A stretch of DNA of 64,000 nucleotides, taken from Pseudomonas yamanorum (GTDB lineage Bacteria > Pseudomonadota > Gammaproteobacteria > Pseudomonadales > Pseudomonadaceae). The stretch is taken from NCBI RefSeq assembly GCF_013386765.1, contig NZ_JACARE010000032.1, forward strand, positions 43,892 to 107,891. Direction: 5' to 3'. Under the pieces are notes generated by a model. The model had not been told where the DNA came from. It searched no databases and saw only the letters and a list, made by a program, of their open reading frames with translations. This document shows positions 1-10,043 of this stretch, piece by piece (position 1 is the first letter of the stretch; each line of letters starts with the position of its first letter). The position numbers were made by a program, and so were the translations under genes.

Positions 1-206
1 GGCTTTCAGGCCGCCGTGCTTTTGATTTTGATCTTGATCTGACTGCCCCATTCAGCCCGGAGTGAGGGAACACCGAGCCTAGGCGAGGTGCCGACAGGCG
101 GGGCAGAGCCCTTTGCTTACTTTGGGCTGGGCCGGCATTCCGGCTTTTCCAAAGTGACCCGCTGTAAGAGCGGAACCATAAGCAGCCGTTACCGAAGAAA
201 CGGATA
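1..206. repeat. Dispersed intergenic repeat of P. fluorescens-group genomes (probable)
   Basis: No credible gene covers this stretch. The text running from the left edge through a GC-rich block to just before the thiolase stop resembles a non-coding repeat that I recall as recurring next to genes in P. fluorescens genomes. It is often mis-called as a small ORF whose translation contains MPAQPKVSKG. That recognition rests on memory. The left edge is cut by the window, so its full length is unknown. Confidence 0.5.
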
Positions 207-220
207 TGCCCCCCCAAAAA

Positions 221-1405
221 CTACCGCACCGCCTCAAACAACCCAGTAGCCCCCATCCCACCGCCAACGCACATCGTGACAATCCCATAACGCAAATTCC
301 GCCGCTGCAACTCACGCACCAGATGCCCCACCTGCCGCGAGCCAGTCATCCCAAAAGGGTGCCCAATGGAAATCGACCCACCATTAACGTTGTACCTGGC
401 ATTATCAATTTCCAGCCGATTACGCGCATACAGGCACTGCGAAGCAAACGCCTCATTCAACTCCCACAAATCAATATCCGCCACCGCCAGCCCCCGAGCC
501 TTGAGCAGCTTGGGCACCGAAAACACCGGCCCAATCCCCATCTCATCCGGCTCGCACCCGGCCACCGTAAACCCACGGAAAAACGCCTTCGGCTTCAACC
601 CCAATTCCAGCGCCTTTTCCAAACTCATCACCAGCGTCATCGAAGCCCCATCAGACAACTGCGACGAATTCCCCGCCGTCACCGACCCATCCTCGGCAAA
701 CACCGGCTTCAACCCCGCAAGGCTGGCCAGAGTGGTATCCGGACGATTGCAATCATCCCGATCCACCACCCCGTCCAGCACCTGAACCGCCCCGGTGTTC
801 TTGTCCTCAACCTTGTACTTCACCACCATCGGCACGATTTCATCGTCAAACAACCCGTCCGCCTGAGCCTGGGCCGTACGCTGCTGGCTTTGCAGCGCAT
901 ACAGATCCTGCTCTTCACGGCTGACGTGATACCGCCGCGCGACAATCTCCGCCGTCTGCCCCATGGGAAAGTAGATACCCGGCACCTGCTCCTTGAGCAA
1001 CGGGTTGATCAGATTGTCGGTGTTCACACTCTTCATGGTCAGGCTGATCGACTCAACCCCGCCAGCAACGATGATGTCACTGCAACCGGACGCAATCTGG
1101 TTGGCCGCAATGGCGATCGCCTGCAAGCCCGAGGAGCAGAAACGGTTGAGGGTCATGCCCGCCGTACCGGTGCCCAGCTGCGACAGCACCGCCACGTTGC
1201 GCCCGATGTTGTAGCCCTGGGCACCTTCGTTGGAGCCGGCGCCGACGATGCAGTCCTCGACCGTGGCCGGGTCGATGCCGTTGCGGGTCAGCAGCGCGTT
1301 GACGCAATGGGCAGCCATGTCATCAGGACGGGTCTGGTTGAACTTGCCGCGAAAGGACTTGGCCAGGCCGGTTCGCACGCTGTCGACGATCACTACTTCA
1401 CGCAT
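221..1405 (-). CDS. Thiolase family protein (acetyl-CoA C-acyltransferase)
   Basis: This is a 394-residue cytoplasmic thiolase that joins or cleaves acyl-CoA and acetyl-CoA in fatty-acid or acetoacetyl-CoA metabolism. All catalytic blocks are visible: the nucleophilic Cys90 in NRFCSSGLQ, the NEAFA block, the GHPFGMTG block with its histidine, and the C-terminal CVGGGMG cysteine. I placed the start at the ATG at 1405. It has a GAGGTGG ribosome site just upstream and gives the usual thiolase N-terminus (MREVVIVDSVRT); a longer reading adds 25 non-conserved residues. It stands alone, with no hydratase/dehydrogenase partner next to it, so it is more likely a stand-alone thiolase than the FadA of a FadBA complex. 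Chain-length preference cannot be read from sequence. Confidence 0.93.
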   Translation of the reverse strand: MREVVIVDSVRTGLAKSFRGKFNQTRPDDMAAHCVNALLTRNGIDPATVEDCIVGAGSNEGAQGYNIGRNVAVLSQLGTGTAGMTLNRFCSSGLQAIAIAANQIASGCSDIIVAGGVESISLTMKSVNTDNLINPLLKEQVPGIYFPMGQTAEIVARRYHVSREEQDLYALQSQQRTAQAQADGLFDDEIVPMVVKYKVEDKNTGAVQVLDGVVDRDDCNRPDTTLASLAGLKPVFAEDGSVTAGNSSQLSDGASMTLVMSLEKALELGLKPKAFFRGFTVAGCEPDEMGIGPVFSVPKLLKARGLAVADIDLWELNEAFASQCLYARNRLEIDNARYNVNGGSISIGHPFGMTGSRQVGHLVRELQRRNLRYGIVTMCVGGGMGATGLFEAVR

Positions 1406-1507
1406 GGGCCACCTCGATTGTTGTGGTTGTTGAGAGATGGACCGAGCATAGATCCAGCCCTCTTCAACCGCGACAATCATTCATCCCGCGTATGCAAAAG
1501 CATGGCG

Positions 1508-3025
1508 TTACTTCTTCTTGTCCTTCTTGTCGTGCTTGTCCGACTTGTCGAAGGCCTCTTCCAGCGCCAGGTTGATGGTGCGCAGTACCTTCACCCGGGC
1601 CCAGCGCTTGTCATTGGCTTCCACCAGCGTCCAAGGCGCAATCTCGGTGCTGGTGCGATCCACCATGTCACCCACCGCCGCCCGGTAGTCGTCCCACTTT
1701 TCGCGGTTGCGCCAGTCGTCTTCGGTGATCTTGAAGCGTTTGAACGGGATTTCTTCGCGGGCCTGGAACCGCTCCAGCTGCGTCTGCTTGTCGATCGCCA
1801 GCCAGAACTTGACCACGATCACCCCGGCGTCCCGCAGTTGCTCTTCAAAGTCGTTGATTTCGCCGTAGGCGCGCATCCAGTCCGTGGGCGTGCAGAAGCC
1901 CTCGATGCGTTCCACCAGCACCCGGCCGTACCACGATCGGTCGAACACGGTGAACATGCCCCGCGACGGGATTTTCTGCCAGAACCGCCACAGGTAAGGC
2001 TGGGCGCGCTCGTCTTCGCTCGGCGCGGCAATCGGCACGATGTGGTACTGCCGGGGGTCGAGGGCCGCCGCCACACGCCGGATCGCCCCGCCCTTGCCTG
2101 CCGCGTCGTTGCCTTCAAATACCGTCACCAGGGCGTGCTTGCGCATGCGCTTGTCGCGCATCAGCCCGGAAAACCGCGCCTGCTCGGTGATCAGCTGTTC
2201 TTCATAATCGTCCTTATCCAGGCTCAGGCTCATGTCCAGGCTGTTGAGCAAACTCATCTGGTCAACCGCCGACGGCAGCGGTGCCGGGTTCATCCCACTG
2301 GCTTTGCCCTTGGGCAGTTTCAAGGCGTTTTGCAGGCCTTCGAGCAGGATCTTGCCCACGGTCAGCCCACGGTAATGCGCATCCACGCCCTCGATCACAA
2401 ACCACGGCGCATAGTCACGGCTGGTGCGACGCAGGATCCGCTCACCGAAATGCACAAACTTGTCGTAGGTCTTGGACTGCTGCCAGTCCAGCGGGCTGAT
2501 GCGCCAGCTGTGCAGCGGGTCGTCCTGCAGGGCCTTGAGCCGGGATTTCATTTGCTTCTTGGAGAGGTGAAACCAGAACTTGAAGATCAGCGCGCCTTCG
2601 TCGCAGAGCATCTTTTCCAGGCGCTCGGCGCCGGCGATGGCCTGGTCCAGCCGCGCATCCTTGATCTCGCCATGGACACGGCCCTGCAACATCTGGCTGT
2701 ACCAGTTGCCGAAAAAGATGCCCATGCGGCCCTTCGCCGGAAGCTGGCGCCAGTAGCGCCAGGCCGGCGGGCGGGCGAGTTCTTCGTCGGTCTGCTGGTC
2801 GAAGGTGCGCACCTCGATCAGGCGCGGGTCCATCCATTCATTCAACAACTTGACGGTTTCGCCCTTGCCGGCGCCTTCGATGCCGTTGATCAGGATGATC
2901 ACCGGGAAGCGCTTTTGCTGCTGCAGTTCGTACTGCACTTCCAGCAAGGCTTCGCGCAAGGCGGGCACTTCGGCGTCGTAGGTTTCTTTGTCGATGGCGT
3001 GACCAATTTCGGCAGATTCGAACAT
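1508..3025 (-). CDS. pap: Polyphosphate:AMP phosphotransferase (double-domain PPK2)
   Basis: The 505-residue protein carries two PPK2 domains in tandem, the arrangement of class II PPK2 enzymes that make ADP from AMP and polyphosphate. The first domain has a Walker A loop GIEGAGKGE near residue 50. The second has GNDAAGKGG near residue 300, and the remaining aspartate and arginine lid features follow each loop. In tandem enzymes of this class the C-terminal domain is normally the active one; that is family knowledge. The ATG at 3025 is preceded by CGGAG, and the upstream in-frame extension of 27 residues is not conserved in character. The C-terminus is lysine-rich (KKDKKK). Its role is polyphosphate-driven nucleotide recycling. 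It is transcribed away from mnmC. Confidence 0.93.
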   Translation of the reverse strand: MFESAEIGHAIDKETYDAEVPALREALLEVQYELQQQKRFPVIILINGIEGAGKGETVKLLNEWMDPRLIEVRTFDQQTDEELARPPAWRYWRQLPAKGRMGIFFGNWYSQMLQGRVHGEIKDARLDQAIAGAERLEKMLCDEGALIFKFWFHLSKKQMKSRLKALQDDPLHSWRISPLDWQQSKTYDKFVHFGERILRRTSRDYAPWFVIEGVDAHYRGLTVGKILLEGLQNALKLPKGKASGMNPAPLPSAVDQMSLLNSLDMSLSLDKDDYEEQLITEQARFSGLMRDKRMRKHALVTVFEGNDAAGKGGAIRRVAAALDPRQYHIVPIAAPSEDERAQPYLWRFWQKIPSRGMFTVFDRSWYGRVLVERIEGFCTPTDWMRAYGEINDFEEQLRDAGVIVVKFWLAIDKQTQLERFQAREEIPFKRFKITEDDWRNREKWDDYRAAVGDMVDRTSTEIAPWTLVEANDKRWARVKVLRTINLALEEAFDKSDKHDKKDKKK

Positions 3026-3166
3026 GGGCGGCTCCGTTTCAGAATGAGGCAAGACTAGCGGATTGGACGGCGCTGCGCCGGAGGAAATTCCACGCCCGGT
3101 TGTCATGGATCAATGACACCCCGGTTGATCGGCTAGAATGGCCGCCTTGTCTTTACCGAGCCGCCC

Positions 3167-5146
3167 ATGAACCCCGTATCCCACGCCCAGCTCGACTGGG
3201 ATGACCAAGGCCGCCCGCACTCGCGGGTGTTCGACGACGTGTACTTCTCCGACCAGTCGGGCCTTGAAGAAACCCGCTATGTGTTCCTCCAGCAAAACCG
3301 TTTGCAGGAGCGCTTTGCCGCTTTGCCGGCGGGCGGGCGGCTGGTGATCGGTGAAACCGGCTTCGGTACCGGCTTGAATTTCCTGTGTGCCTGGCAGCTG
3401 TTTGAACAACACGCCGTACCGGACGCACGCCTGCATTTTGTCAGCGTGGAAAAGTACCCGCTGAGCCACGCCGACCTGCAACGCGCCCTCGCCCTCTGGC
3501 CGGAACTGGCACCCTTCGCCGAGCAGTTGCTGGCGCAATACGTCGCGATCCATCAGGGCTTCCAGCGGCTGATCCTGGATAACGGCCGCGTCACCCTGAC
3601 CCTGTTGATCGGCGACGCCCTGGAACAATTGCCGCAACTGGACGCACAGATTGATGCCTGGTTCCTCGACGGTTTTGCCCCGGCGAAAAACCCGGACATG
3701 TGGACCGCCGAGCTGTTTGCCGAACTGGCGCGGCTGGCGGCGCCGGGTTCGACCATCAGCACCTTCACCAGCACCGGCTGGGTGCGGCGGCTGATCAACG
3801 CGGCCGGGTTCAAGATGAAACGCACCCCGGGCATTGGCCATAAGTGGGAAATCCTGCGGGGCGAGTTTCTGGGCTGGCCCGCCGAGGCACCGCCCTCCCT
3901 CGCCGCCAAACCGTGGTTCGCCCGCCCGCCGGCCATCAGCGGTGAGCGTCGTGCACTGGTGATCGGCGGCGGCCTGGCCGGTTGCGCGAGTGCCGCCAGC
4001 CTGGCGGCGCGCGGCTGGCACGTGAGCCTGCTGGAGCGTCACGACGGCCTGGCCCGGGAAGCCTCCGGCAACCCACAGGGCGTGCTGTACCTCAAGCTGT
4101 CGGCCCATGGCACGGCGTTGTCGCAACTGATTGTGAGTGGGTTCGGCCACACCCGACGCCTGCTGGAACACCTGCAACGCGGCACGGACTGGGACGGCTG
4201 CGGCGTCCTGCAACTGGCCTTCAATGCCAAGGAAGCCGAGCGTCAGGCGCAACTGGCCCAGGCCTTCGCGCCGGACTTGCTGCACCGGCTGGATCAGCCA
4301 CAGGCGCAGGCCCGCGCAGGTGTTTCCCTGGATCACGGCGGGCTGTTTTTCCCCGAAGGCGGCTGGGTGCATCCGCCTGCGCTGTGCCAGTGGCAGGCCG
4401 GCCAACCGGGGATTGAAGTGCTGACCCACCATGAGGTGCTGGAACTGCGCAAGGTCGACGGCCAGTGGCAGGCCTGGGACGGCGAGCGTCTGCTGGCCGG
4501 CGCGGCGGTGGTGGTGCTGGCCGGGGCCGCCGAGATCAAGCGCTTTGCGCCGAGCGCAGACTTGCCGCTCAAACGCATTCGCGGGCAAATCACCGAGCTG
4601 GCCGAAACACCGGCCAGCTCGGCCCTGAACACGGTGGTCTGCGCCGAGGGCTACGTGGCCCCGGCTCGCCTGGGCCAACACACCCTGGGGGCGAGCTTCG
4701 ATTTCAACAGCCTCGACCTCACGCCCAGCGCCGCCGACCACGCGGGCAACCTGGCACTGCTGGAGGAAATCTCCCCCGACCTGCGCCAGCGCCTGCACAT
4801 CGACGCCGTCGAACCCGAACAGCTTCAGGGCCGCGCCGCCTTCCGCTGCACCAGCCCCGACTACCTGCCCATCGTCGGCCCGCTGGCAGACCCGCACCTG
4901 TTTGCCCAGGCCTACGCCGTACTGGGCAAGGACGCGCGCCAGGTGCCGGACGCGCCCTGCCCCTGGCTCGACGGTTTATACGTCAACAGCGGCCATGGCT
5001 CCCGCGGACTGATTACCGCGCCATTGTCCGGGGAACTGCTCGCCGCCTGGCTGGAAAACGAGCCGCTGCCGCTGCCCCGCAGCGTGGCCGAGGCCTGCCA
5101 TCCGAACCGGTTTGCGCTGCGTACGTTGATTCGCGGCAAGGGTTAA
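3167..5146 (+). CDS. mnmC: Bifunctional tRNA 5-methylaminomethyl-2-thiouridine biosynthesis protein MnmC
   Basis: MnmC completes the wobble-uridine modification mnm5s2U34. Its FAD domain removes the carboxymethyl group from cmnm5s2U, and its SAM-dependent domain methylates the resulting nm5s2U. The N-terminal about 235 residues hold the methyltransferase, with GETGFGTGLNFL as the SAM loop and WFLDGFAPAKNPDMW as the catalytic region. The FAD/NAD(P)-binding motif VIGGGLAGCASA begins near residue 263, and the C-terminus has the usual NSGHGSRGL block. At 659 residues it is full length. Its TAA stop shares the palindrome TTAA with the stop of the convergent giant gene, so the two reading frames overlap by 3 bases. 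Confidence 0.97.
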   Translation: MNPVSHAQLDWDDQGRPHSRVFDDVYFSDQSGLEETRYVFLQQNRLQERFAALPAGGRLVIGETGFGTGLNFLCAWQLFEQHAVPDARLHFVSVEKYPLSHADLQRALALWPELAPFAEQLLAQYVAIHQGFQRLILDNGRVTLTLLIGDALEQLPQLDAQIDAWFLDGFAPAKNPDMWTAELFAELARLAAPGSTISTFTSTGWVRRLINAAGFKMKRTPGIGHKWEILRGEFLGWPAEAPPSLAAKPWFARPPAISGERRALVIGGGLAGCASAASLAARGWHVSLLERHDGLAREASGNPQGVLYLKLSAHGTALSQLIVSGFGHTRRLLEHLQRGTDWDGCGVLQLAFNAKEAERQAQLAQAFAPDLLHRLDQPQAQARAGVSLDHGGLFFPEGGWVHPPALCQWQAGQPGIEVLTHHEVLELRKVDGQWQAWDGERLLAGAAVVVLAGAAEIKRFAPSADLPLKRIRGQITELAETPASSALNTVVCAEGYVAPARLGQHTLGASFDFNSLDLTPSAADHAGNLALLEEISPDLRQRLHIDAVEPEQLQGRAAFRCTSPDYLPIVGPLADPHLFAQAYAVLGKDARQVPDAPCPWLDGLYVNSGHGSRGLITAPLSGELLAAWLENEPLPLPRSVAEACHPNRFALRTLIRGKG

Positions 5147-8100
5147 AGCGGGCACTCCAGCATCAAGGGTTTATCGGCATCCGCCAGCACCGTGCGGGTC
5201 AGGCGTTCTACCAGTTGATCGCGGGCTTGCTGATGGTCGGCCTGCAGTTTCAGCGCTTGGGCCAGGTAGGTGCCGCTGGCAGAGTCCAGCGCAGTGTATT
5301 GGGTATCGTAAACCCGGCTGACGCTGCTGAACTCGGCCGCGAACTGATGCTTGAGGTACTCCACCCAGAACCCCTGGCGCGCCAGAAAGCGCGCTAGGTC
5401 AGAACTTATTTCCCGCGTGGTGACCTGGGCAATTGCCTCGGTCAGATCCTCCTGGCTCACACCGCCCACTTCGCGGTAAGTGATGCTTTCCGGCTGCCCC
5501 GGCAAGTCCAGCGTCTTGGCCAACCCGCTGCGATACACCAGGCGCACCGCCAGGTGATCAGCGATGTTTTTGCGGCGGCTGAACACATCGGAAATGCTGT
5601 CCACCTGTTCCAGGCGGAACAGCCCGCGCCCCAGTTTGAGCAACGTCGCGACACTGGGCTTGGTCACTCCGGCCTCCTTCATGGCCTTGTTGAGCATCAC
5701 CGTGACTTCCATTTCACTGAAACTGTAGGCCGCCGCATCGACACAATTGGGTTCACCCTCGGCCAGCCTGAACAACAGATCACGCAGTTCGTTGTTCTCG
5801 ATGGCGGCGTCCATGACCTGCCACACCCGGCGAATCAGGTCAGCGCGCACCTGCTTGTATTGCGGGGTATTGACCATTTGCCGCAATACGCCGAAGAAAT
5901 CCCCGGACCGCCAGTCGTCCTTGAGCAACTCCCACTTGGCCTGGCGTGCGAGATAGGTATCGGCGGTCTCCCCTTCAAGCCAGGACTGGCGGGAACGCAG
6001 TTCACTGAGCATGGGAATGTCGTCGTCCTGCAAGCCCATGCCCACTCCGGTACGGCGCCGGTATTCATCCAGGCCCATACGGCTTTGGACCGAGATCGGA
6101 TTGAGCCGCAGGTTGATTTTTTCCGTCACCGCAACCGGTGCCGTGAACAATTCGGGGGGCAACTCGACAATGTTGTTTTCCCGCAAATTAGCGTCTTCCA
6201 GGTGCAGGCGTGTGAGCAATCCTTCGGGCAGCTCCCTCGCTCGGGTGTCACGCAGGTTCAGCGAGCGCAATTGATCCATTTGCTTGACCGAGGGCGTTTC
6301 ACCCAACGGGTTGCTGCTCAAATCCAGGCCGCGCAGCCCGTTCATGGCTTGTAATTTCCGGGTGGTCTCATGGGTCAGATTAATCCGGTTTTGCGCCAGA
6401 CTCAGCACCTCAAGGGACGGCATGTGGGACAGCACCTCCGGCAGCCATGTGAGCAGATTATTGTCCAGCTCCAGCGAATGGAGGCCCTTGAACGCCTTGA
6501 GGAAATACGCCACATCGTTGTCCAGCGCCATGTTTTTCAAGGACAAACGTTGTACATGGCCAAACTCGATGTCGGGGGGCAATGTCGGCAGTTTGCCGAC
6601 GCGCATGTTGTCCAGACTCAGGCCATACACCGCGGCACGACGCGCGCCCGGCAAATGGGTCTGGTGCCGCCAGGCACTGCGCAAACGGTCGGCGACTTGC
6701 TGGCGGCTATGACGATAGTCTTCCAGGTGGCCGGGCAATTTGCGCATTTCTGCATCCTGTTGGACCCAGGCCTTGAGCACCGCCTCCAGCCTGGCCAACT
6801 GCTGCTCGCGCTGGCGCACCATGGTGGCCCGCGACACATCATCCGCCCCCAGGCCCTCGATCATTTGGCGGGCCTCACGCTCGCTGAAGAACGGATACAG
6901 GGTCATGACTTTGCGCACCATCACGCGCGGTACACGTGTCGGGGTCGGGAGCGGCGGCGGGTCGATAACCTGGCAGGCGGCGATTGACGAGACCGGCTCG
7001 GCAGGCACCTTGCCGCGGGCCGCCAGTGCCTGGTCGAGCAACTGATACCGCAACCGCTGGGCATCCGATAAGCCGCTGCCGCCAATGTCCAGGGCCGTGC
7101 GCATGCTGACAGGCAGCGCCTGTAACGTTGCTCGATAGAACCCTTGCGGGCCACTGAAGGATTCGCCCAACGCCCGCCCGTCGCGCTCGAAGGCCGCGTA
7201 TTGCTCAGCGTCCTTGACCACCGTGCGGCTCTGCGTGGCAATCGCAGCACCGACCTCTTCCAGCACATTCCCGCTGATCGACCCCTCGCGAAGTTGCAAC
7301 TGCAACCCCGACGGCCATTCCGGCAATTGCTGCAAAAGACGCAAGGAAAAACCATGGGCCCGGGCATCCGCCAGTTCCGGCAAATGGAAACTGGCCATCA
7401 ACCGCTCACGCTGGATCTGTGCCGTGGCCTCACGGGCCGCCTGGGCCAACGCCAACGGCACTCGGCGTTCGTTGCGCAGGTGAACCCGGTCGACGCTGCT
7501 GGCGTTGGCAATCAGTTCCCCGGCGATTTTCGCGGGCAGGCCCGGTACCTCCTCGATCAGCCGGGCCTGCTCCGGTCCCAGAGCCCGGTCGTAAGCGGCG
7601 TAGAGCCGTCGGTGCAAGGGCTTGCAGTCGATCTTCAAGGTGTATGCCAGTCGCCGCGCCAACGCTTCCCCCGCAGTTTCGCCGGTCATGGCAGGCGTTT
7701 CCCCCATCAGCACGTCAAGTTCGCGCTGGTACAAGCCGTCGGCCACGCCCAGCAGGACTTCGCCTTCCTCCAGTTGATCGTGGGTGATGGCCACGCTCAA
7801 TTCATTGTCGATACGCGCGTCAGCCGGGAACGTTGCCGTGACGTGGCCCTCGGCATCCAGCACCTCAAGGTAGCGCCCACGGGGCCATCCCGGCATCAAC
7901 GGCACGGCCTCCAGTTGCAAGTCCAGACTTTCGCGCGTGAACGGCTGGCGTTTTTCCAGGCGCCAGATCAAGTCATTGATTTTTTGGTCCAGGGCAAACC
8001 ATTGGATGTTGTCCTGAAAACTGGCCGGCAGTTTGAGGTTTTCCTGGCCCCACTGCTGAACCTGGGACAACTGAACATCACTGGCTTGGCGTACCTGTTC

Positions 8101-9942
8101 CAGGCGCCCATCGGCAAGGTCGGTGAGGCTCGGGTCCAGGCGGCGCAAGCCATAGAGGCTGCTGTTCCAGGCCTGCTGCGGGCGCTCATGGACAGAGCGC
8201 CAGCCGCCGGCCCCGTTATGCACCACCGGTGGCGAGTACGCCTGCAGGCGGCTGGGATGACGGATACACCATTGCCCCTTTAACGGGTCAAAACGTACCG
8301 CGTAGGCGAGGCCATCAATGCTGATCAACTGCTGGCCCGCCTGCCGGAAAAATCCCTGGGCATCCGGCTCTTTAACGGCGACAGGCTGCGCGTAAGGCTT
8401 GAGGCTGGGGCGCCATAAGCGGGGCTGGCCGTCGGTGTTTTCGATCGCCTCGACGTCATCGAATGCCGCGACGTGATCCCGCGCAGCACGGCGTACCGCG
8501 CCGACAATTTTGCCCCCGGCCGCAAACGCGGCCATGGACGCCACGCCCTCCAGCACCGCGCGCAAATGCGAGAGTGCGCTGCTGCGGTCATGATGGCGCC
8601 AGTCCTGTACCCCTTCGTAGATTTCACCGAGCATCTGCCCCATCGCCACGCCCATCATCAGCTGACCGATAACCGGCACAAAAAAACCGGCGAGATTGAG
8701 CAGGTCCAATCCGAGGGATTCATAGTATTGCCAGCGCTGGTCGCGCACCGCCTGATCAAAATCCGCCGTGGGCACCGCCAGCACCCGGCTGTCTTTTTGC
8801 AGCTTGCCGACCATGCTGTTGAAAAAAAACTGAAACAACCCGCTATTGATCGCCAGGGGTTTGATCAACCCCAAGGATTTATGGGTGGTAAACCCGCTGA
8901 AAAAGTCTTTGCGTGAAGCTTCGTCGAGATACAGCACAAAAAAATCCGCATAGCTTTTCACGTGCAGCTTCAACCTCAGGTAGAGCTGGAACTCGGCAAA
9001 CGTCGGGTATTCGAAGATCGGGCGATGCGGCTCCCCCGGCATATAGACGATACAGCGGGTTTCGGGGTGTTCATCAATCGCCGCGAGGCTGAACACCACT
9101 ACGCCCCACAGGCAGCAATCATGCACACTCAGGCCCTGACACAGCAGCGGTTGGTCATCGAGCGTCAGGCTGGCAATGGTTGACTGGGTGACGTTCGGCC
9201 CTTGGCGAGTAAGACCCAATAACAGCTTGAACACGGGCTCGCCGATGTCGCCGCGCAGGTACGCCAGGTAGACGTCCACCGCCATGTCATAGACTTTCAG
9301 CTGCTTTATTTCACTGGCATCAGGGTTGTGCAGCCTCTCGTCAGCCAGCGGCAGCGCCTGATTCACCGCCGCCCGCAAGTGCAGTTGGTAACGTTGCCCG
9401 AGGTCCAGCTCGCGACACAAGGTGGCGAATGCCGGGACGCTGATTTCAGGCACCAAAGCGCCAGTGTCACTGCGATGCACGTCGCTGTCCCGAGGGAACC
9501 GCCCGCCCTGTGCCTCCTCCTCGGAAAAATTCTGCATCGCCGCCTGCAGCAGCGTACGGGTTTCGACCACCACCTTCGGCTGGTGCAGGCTCAGAGGCGA
9601 AGGCGCCGGGTCGACCCAGACCCAAGGGAGGTGCAGATAATCGTGCTTGACGTCCAGGGTCACCCCAAACCGGCTTTTCAGGCCACGGGTCAGTTCGTCG
9701 GCGCAAAACGTATCCAGGCTTTTGATTCGTTGCAGGACGGCCTGGACCTTGGATTCGTGAAGCCCCGCCAACTCATGAACCTTCTCCAGTTGCTCCAGCA
9801 ATTCGGGCTTGGCCTTGAGCAGCCAGGGCGCAATGCGCTGTTGCAATACATCGGCTTTGTCCAGGTCGCCCGTCAGCTCCAGCAGCGTGGCCGAGAGTTG
9901 ATCCAGGGTGAGTTGAACGGAGGCGGAAGTGTCGTCCGGCAT
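5143..9942 (-). CDS. Giant DUF6543/dermonecrotic-toxin-like protein with LRRs and C-terminal NEL E3 ubiquitin ligase domain
   Basis: This 1599-residue protein resembles the large effector-like proteins of plant- and soil-associated pseudomonads. About residues 130-520 match the DUF6543 type, including the VYMPGEP segment near residue 300 and hydrophobic stretches near 405-430 and 455-485. A long helical middle follows. About six leucine-rich repeats lie at roughly residues 1115-1290 (for example LHSLELDNNLLTWLP). The C-terminal about 300 residues look like the IpaH/SspH-type NEL domain, with the motif C1400-V-D in the context PNCVDAAAYSF; CxD is the catalytic signature of that family. Such enzymes transfer ubiquitin inside eukaryotic cells, so secretion into a host or predator is inferred. 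No secretion genes, chaperone or signal peptide are nearby. The start is the ATG at 9942 after AAAGGA; a TTG two codons earlier is less likely. Confidence 0.82.
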   Translation of the reverse strand: MPDDTSASVQLTLDQLSATLLELTGDLDKADVLQQRIAPWLLKAKPELLEQLEKVHELAGLHESKVQAVLQRIKSLDTFCADELTRGLKSRFGVTLDVKHDYLHLPWVWVDPAPSPLSLHQPKVVVETRTLLQAAMQNFSEEEAQGGRFPRDSDVHRSDTGALVPEISVPAFATLCRELDLGQRYQLHLRAAVNQALPLADERLHNPDASEIKQLKVYDMAVDVYLAYLRGDIGEPVFKLLLGLTRQGPNVTQSTIASLTLDDQPLLCQGLSVHDCCLWGVVVFSLAAIDEHPETRCIVYMPGEPHRPIFEYPTFAEFQLYLRLKLHVKSYADFFVLYLDEASRKDFFSGFTTHKSLGLIKPLAINSGLFQFFFNSMVGKLQKDSRVLAVPTADFDQAVRDQRWQYYESLGLDLLNLAGFFVPVIGQLMMGVAMGQMLGEIYEGVQDWRHHDRSSALSHLRAVLEGVASMAAFAAGGKIVGAVRRAARDHVAAFDDVEAIENTDGQPRLWRPSLKPYAQPVAVKEPDAQGFFRQAGQQLISIDGLAYAVRFDPLKGQWCIRHPSRLQAYSPPVVHNGAGGWRSVHERPQQAWNSSLYGLRRLDPSLTDLADGRLEQVRQASDVQLSQVQQWGQENLKLPASFQDNIQWFALDQKINDLIWRLEKRQPFTRESLDLQLEAVPLMPGWPRGRYLEVLDAEGHVTATFPADARIDNELSVAITHDQLEEGEVLLGVADGLYQRELDVLMGETPAMTGETAGEALARRLAYTLKIDCKPLHRRLYAAYDRALGPEQARLIEEVPGLPAKIAGELIANASSVDRVHLRNERRVPLALAQAAREATAQIQRERLMASFHLPELADARAHGFSLRLLQQLPEWPSGLQLQLREGSISGNVLEEVGAAIATQSRTVVKDAEQYAAFERDGRALGESFSGPQGFYRATLQALPVSMRTALDIGGSGLSDAQRLRYQLLDQALAARGKVPAEPVSSIAACQVIDPPPLPTPTRVPRVMVRKVMTLYPFFSEREARQMIEGLGADDVSRATMVRQREQQLARLEAVLKAWVQQDAEMRKLPGHLEDYRHSRQQVADRLRSAWRHQTHLPGARRAAVYGLSLDNMRVGKLPTLPPDIEFGHVQRLSLKNMALDNDVAYFLKAFKGLHSLELDNNLLTWLPEVLSHMPSLEVLSLAQNRINLTHETTRKLQAMNGLRGLDLSSNPLGETPSVKQMDQLRSLNLRDTRARELPEGLLTRLHLEDANLRENNIVELPPELFTAPVAVTEKINLRLNPISVQSRMGLDEYRRRTGVGMGLQDDDIPMLSELRSRQSWLEGETADTYLARQAKWELLKDDWRSGDFFGVLRQMVNTPQYKQVRADLIRRVWQVMDAAIENNELRDLLFRLAEGEPNCVDAAAYSFSEMEVTVMLNKAMKEAGVTKPSVATLLKLGRGLFRLEQVDSISDVFSRRKNIADHLAVRLVYRSGLAKTLDLPGQPESITYREVGGVSQEDLTEAIAQVTTREISSDLARFLARQGFWVEYLKHQFAAEFSSVSRVYDTQYTALDSASGTYLAQALKLQADHQQARDQLVERLTRTVLADADKPLMLECPL

Positions 9943-10043
9943 CGGCAATATCCTTTGGCGCGAAATGAAGTGCGCACCATAGCCAGCACTCGCCGCCGCG
10001 ATCCCATAACTATGTGACGCCGCTCCCGGACAGCTTGCTTATA

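Noticed and set aside
206..3058. A 950-codon open frame on the plus strand opposite thiolase and pap
   Set aside because: It mirrors two well-supported minus-strand genes. Its translation is low-complexity His/Arg/Pro-rich text typical of high-GC antisense frames.
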